Shown here: positions 27,491 to 30,568 of the stretch, one piece after another
Layout: each line of letters opens with the position of its first letter
How positions within the stretch are numbered: the stretch's first letter is position 1
From: Monosiga brevicollis MX1
Taxonomy: Eukaryota; Opisthokonta; Choanoflagellata; Craspedida; Salpingoecidae
Reading direction: 5' to 3'
DNA length: 30,568 nt
Assembly: GCF_000002865.3 (NCBI RefSeq)
Contig: NW_001865083.1
Location: forward strand, 92,097-122,664
Notes under the pieces: model-generated
What the model was told of the DNA's origin: nothing
The model's input: only the letters and a program-made list of their open reading frames with translations
The model's database searches: none
Position numbers and translations under genes: made by a program

Positions 27491-28322
27491 GTTGGTGGTG
27501 ACACACTCTTGTCTCCAAACCAGACTTTTGTGACTCTTACAGCCATATAGGGTGCACAAGGGAGGATCAGATCCCGTTGGACCCGTCCTCTTGCTCCCGG
27601 GGCGGTGTCTTCTTGACCCGTCTCAAATCGCTTCCCCTTGCTCTCCTTCTCTCCCAACCCCGTGGTCTTGATGACTTGACTCGAAAACTCTTTTTTTTTT
27701 TTCCATTGTCTTCCCTCCCGAAACTGGCTCGATGATCACCTTCAAAACACTTGAAAGGGTAACAGACTTCCAAGATCTCTAGCATGCAGCCTTGTGGTGG
27801 ATCCTCGATCAGCGAGGGAACAGAGCGATCAAATGGCCAAATCAGGAAGCGCAAACAGCACGGAATGACAGAACGCTGTTTGTTAAGTGATTTGTACAGA
27901 GGAGGAGAAAGGGATACGCGTCGATACTTCATCAACGTCCTGAAAGAACCACCAAAAGCCCCTTGTGCCATTGGCCATGACCTGTTCATGCCCGGTGGGC
28001 TCGACAGAGTTAAACCTGGTCCCTGAGCAGGTTTCAACATGACTCATGTGATGGAAGCACTCGGTGCATCCACCACGCTCAATCGGGAATAGCAAGGACA
28101 GGCAGAACATCAACACTCCCCATGTTTGGCCGGGAACGACGCGTGATTAAAAACAAACGCGTTAACATTGTAAAAAGATGTGAGGCGTCGGGCTCCCAAT
28201 TGTTGTGAGGAAAAGTGAAATCTTGGGAAGAAGAAATGGGGTAACAATCAAGATTGCAATTTCCACGCTCGCTGGATCCGAGGCTGTACCACGGGCGTGC
28301 AATATTGGCCACCTTGGCATGT
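27491..28322. other. Convergent gap between RPL29 and RPL9
   Basis: This 832-nt region between the two stop codons should hold both 3' untranslated regions. I see no AATAAA-type signal. A 157-aa minus-strand frame (27567-28040) and an 80-aa plus-strand frame (27784-28026) overlap each other and look like no known protein, so I leave them uncalled. Confidence 0.55.
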
Positions 28323-29820
28323 TTATGCGTCAATGGGGTCAACGGTGCCGACGTCCGAGACGTAGATACCGTCAAGGAACTTACGGATATCCTTCTTGGT
28401 GACCAGAGTCGACTGGTGGATGAGAGCGGCCGAGAGGGAGACCTTCTCAATGTCGTTGCCCTGCAGGAAAAAAAAGGGGGGACGTCAAGAGCACAAGCAT
28501 GATTCGTGAGAGTTAGCAAGCAAATGGGAAAAAAAAACCGACCCAATCGTGCCCAAAAAGATGCGTCCATCAAACAAGACCGGCGCAGACGACGAGTGCA
28601 AATGCAGAAAACCCTGAAAAAACATACCTCAACAACAATCTCGTCCTTGTTGGAAGTGGACTTGACGGTGACACCCTCAAGCATGTGACGGGTGCGCACA
28701 ACCTTCTCGCCAAGGAAGTTGCGGATGTTGATCGTCTTGTCGCCATCAAAGGCCAAGTTGATGGGGAAATGCGCATACACCGTCTTCATGGTGTAGGCAA
28801 AACCGTACGAGACACCCTTGATCATGTTCTTGATGTGGGAGGCAACGGTGCGCACGCACGAGAGGGCCTTCTTGTTGGCCAACCAGCACGAGACCTTGAG
28901 CTTCTGAGCAGAGACGAAGACAATCTCCGTCTGGATGTGCCTGAAGACGCGCTCCAAAGTGCCGCGCTTGCCGGTCACCTTGATGTGGCGCTGGTTCACC
29001 TCGACGGTGACTGTTGGGGAGGCAAACAAGACGAGACATGGATGGTGAGCACTGGGCGACTGACGGAAGTGTGAGGAAACAGCAAAGATGGCATGGCATC
29101 GATAATGATATCAAGACATTGTGGTGAGAACAGAGGTGGTGATAGTAGCTGGCTGAACTGCGTCGTCGTGGTGGCTCACAAACTGGAGCTCGCTCAACAA
29201 ACAAATCCCCCTTCTCGCGCCCCGTTGGACGCTGCGCACAAGATCATGTGCAAAAGTGGCGCGCTTGGACAGAGGCGACACCATGCCCTTGGACAGAAAA
29301 CAAGATGTGCCGCACCGCCCTGTCCAGGGCGCCTTGACAAGGTGCACGAACAGTCGTGCAACGCAAGGTCTTTGGGGATCTGGGACCGACGCGTCGAGAT
29401 GGCACACAGAACCGATGGCGCGCCCTCGTGCGTGATGGATGTGGGGCCGCTTGCAGCTCCATGAACCCCGGCATTCCAAGAGGAGACCGAGGATGAACCG
29501 TCTGGGCCACCAAGTCAGCCCAAAAGTACGCAAGCCGCGATGACAGGCACCCAAGACCCGATACACCAGGCTGACGCTGAGGCTGAGGCCGAGGGTCCTC
29601 GTGGCCTCTTTCCAAGCTCAACGTCAAAGACTACCTGCTTTTCCTCCCGACCTTTCTCAAAACGCAACAAGACCACCAGGACCACCACCACCACCACCAC
29701 CACCACCACAATGTCTTTGACATGCCAGGGCACCGCCGTTTGCAGAGCAAGAGGGGAGAGCAGGGAATACGCACCGCCATCGGGGATGGTAACAAACTCG
29801 GACGAGCAGATGACCTTCAT
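28323..29820 (-). CDS. RPL9: 60S ribosomal protein uL6 (L9)
   Basis: There are three minus-strand exons: 29820-29775, 29010-28628 and 28460-28323 (TAA). They encode 188 aa (human 192). Matches to human RPL9 run throughout: '[10 protein letters not shown]' (human GTLRRDFNHI), '[19 protein letters not shown]' (human VRTICSHVQNMIKGVTLGF), 'VYAHFPIN', 'EIRNFLGEK' (here NIRNFLGEK), '[18 protein letters not shown]' and '[14 protein letters not shown]'. The protein is part of the large subunit near the GTPase-associated centre. Exon 1 encodes only '[15 protein letters not shown]' and is followed by a 764-nt intron, long for this window. Donors are GTGCGT and GTATGT. A purine is at -3 of the ATG. Intron 1 contains an (ACC)n run near 29681-29709. 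I looked for an intron-encoded box C/D snoRNA and found none. Confidence 0.96.
29681..29709. repeat. ACC trinucleotide repeat in RPL9 intron 1
   Basis: About nine ACC units (plus strand) lie in the first intron of RPL9, roughly 65 bases from the exon 1 donor. It is a simple repeat. Confidence 0.9.
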
Positions 29821-30568
29821 CTCGGCGGTCAGCGCAGGTGCGTGGGTGGGAAAAGTGAATCAATGTGGGGAGGAAAAATCACGTGGGAACGATTCAACTT
29901 TCTTGTCCCTGTTTGCAAGCCACCTGCTTGATAGCAAAAATGGCCGTACGCGAAAGCTGTCACCATGACCGTGTCAATTGTCAGAAAATTCGTGTCGGCG
30001 GCCTGGTGCGAGTTCTCATCACTTGGTTCTTTCCAGCGTCCATGCTGTCTCTGAGTACAGACGGCAGCCATGTTATTTCTCTGTGTTTGCCTCTGAAATA
30101 ACCTTAAAGGTCATTGACGATCCGCACGCCTCTCTACCACCACACCCTCACATCATCCATTCTCTTCGAGTTCTCGATCACATTGACCTTATCTTGACCT
30201 ATAATCTCTCTCTGATCTGATCTCTCTCTCTTGATCTCTCTCTCGATCTCCCTCTCTCTCTCTCTTGATCTCTCTCTCTGAATTCATCTCTCTCTCTCTG
30301 ATCTCTCTCTCTCTCTTGATCTCTCTCTGATCTCTCTCTCCTTCTTGATCTCTCTCTCTGATCTCTCTCTCTGATCTCTCTCTCTCTCTTGATCTCTCTC
30401 TCGATCTCCCTCTCTCTCTCTCTTGATCTCTTACTCTCTCTCTCTCTCTCTCTGATCTCTCTCTCTCACTTTCTCTGCTCTCTTGTCGTCAGTAAGCTCC
30501 AACTGCTCGCTCTGTGTGTGTCTCTCTCTCTCTCTCGCTCTCTCTCGTGCGCGCTCTCTCGTGTCGGT
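29821..30568. promoter_or_regulatory. RPL9 upstream region
   Basis: This is the presumed RPL9 promoter and leader (transcription runs leftwards). On the minus strand a pyrimidine stretch 'CTTTTCCCACCC' lies about 30 bases before the ATG and could serve as a TOP-like start. From about 30,200 it becomes a CT-rich simple array. No other gene is visible before the window ends. Confidence 0.5.
30203..30568. repeat. Degenerate CT / GATCTC array
   Basis: CT dinucleotide runs are broken at irregular intervals by GATC, giving more than fifteen (T)GATCTCTCTCTC-like units of varying length up to about 30,460. A plain CT run lies near 30,520-30,550. The array continues to the end of the window, so its full length is unknown. 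Confidence 0.9.

Noticed and set aside
27567-28040. 157-aa minus-strand open frame between RPL29 and RPL9
   Set aside because: It overlaps a plus-strand frame, begins and ends in untranslated regions, and resembles nothing known.
28461-28627. Degenerate C-box-like TTTGATGG in RPL9 intron 2
   Set aside because: There is no matching D box and no terminal stem, so it is not a convincing snoRNA.
28685-29074. 129-aa plus-strand open frame over RPL9
   Set aside because: It is antisense to RPL9 exon 2, whose protein matches the family throughout.
29011-29774. Possible snoRNA in the long first intron of RPL9
   Set aside because: Ribosomal protein introns often host snoRNAs, but I found no C box (RTGATGA) with a paired D box (CTGA) on the transcribed strand. 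H/ACA types cannot be excluded by eye.

Overview
The window looks like nuclear DNA from a unicellular eukaryote close to animals. A choanoflagellate of the Monosiga type is my best guess. The basis is an animal-like DNA-PKcs with about 50 exons, compact GC-rich coding exons, short GT-AG introns (mostly 70-200 nt) and many CT/GA/CA microsatellites. The species is inference; the gene families are not in doubt. I see no rRNA, tRNA, CRISPR array, transposon or virus-derived element.

Layout from left to right. (1) 1-998: no supported gene, small GT and GA repeats. (2) 999-1877, minus strand: an intronless NmrA-like NAD(P)-binding protein of 292 aa. (3) 1878-3989: divergent intergenic region with a 148-nt (TC)74 tract and GCT repeats. 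(4) 3990-23103, plus strand: the catalytic subunit of DNA-dependent protein kinase (PRKDC/DNA-PKcs). I could follow it from the start codon to the FATC stop as 50 exons whose phases all agree, giving about 4,276 aa (human 4,128). (5) 23104-23517: convergent gap. (6) 23518-25077, minus strand: a four-exon SEC14/CRAL-TRIO lipid-transfer protein of 323 aa. (7) 25078-27032: divergent intergenic region packed with AGG, CA, GA and CT tracts. (8) 27033-27490, plus strand: ribosomal protein eL29 (RPL29), three exons, 59 aa. (9) 27491-28322: convergent gap. (10) 28323-29820, minus strand: ribosomal protein uL6 (RPL9), three exons, 188 aa. (11) 29821-30568: RPL9 upstream region ending in a long degenerate CT/GATCTC array.

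The genes are individually transcribed eukaryotic units with alternating orientation, not an operon. DNA-PKcs should act with Ku in non-homologous end joining in the nucleus, eL29 and uL6 are large-subunit ribosomal proteins, and the other two are cytosolic housekeeping-type proteins.

The observations most worth a second look are these. A diverged partial copy of the DFG-containing kinase exon lies inside the intron just before that exon. The activation-loop TQ autophosphorylation site of human DNA-PKcs is TY here. A dense SQ/TQ cluster sits where human DNA-PKcs has its ABCDE phosphorylation cluster. Splice donors across the window favour C at intron position +4 (GTACGT, GTGCGT). A perfect 12-bp hairpin lies inside a coding exon, and telomere-like repeats form the 3' end of one SEC14 intron.
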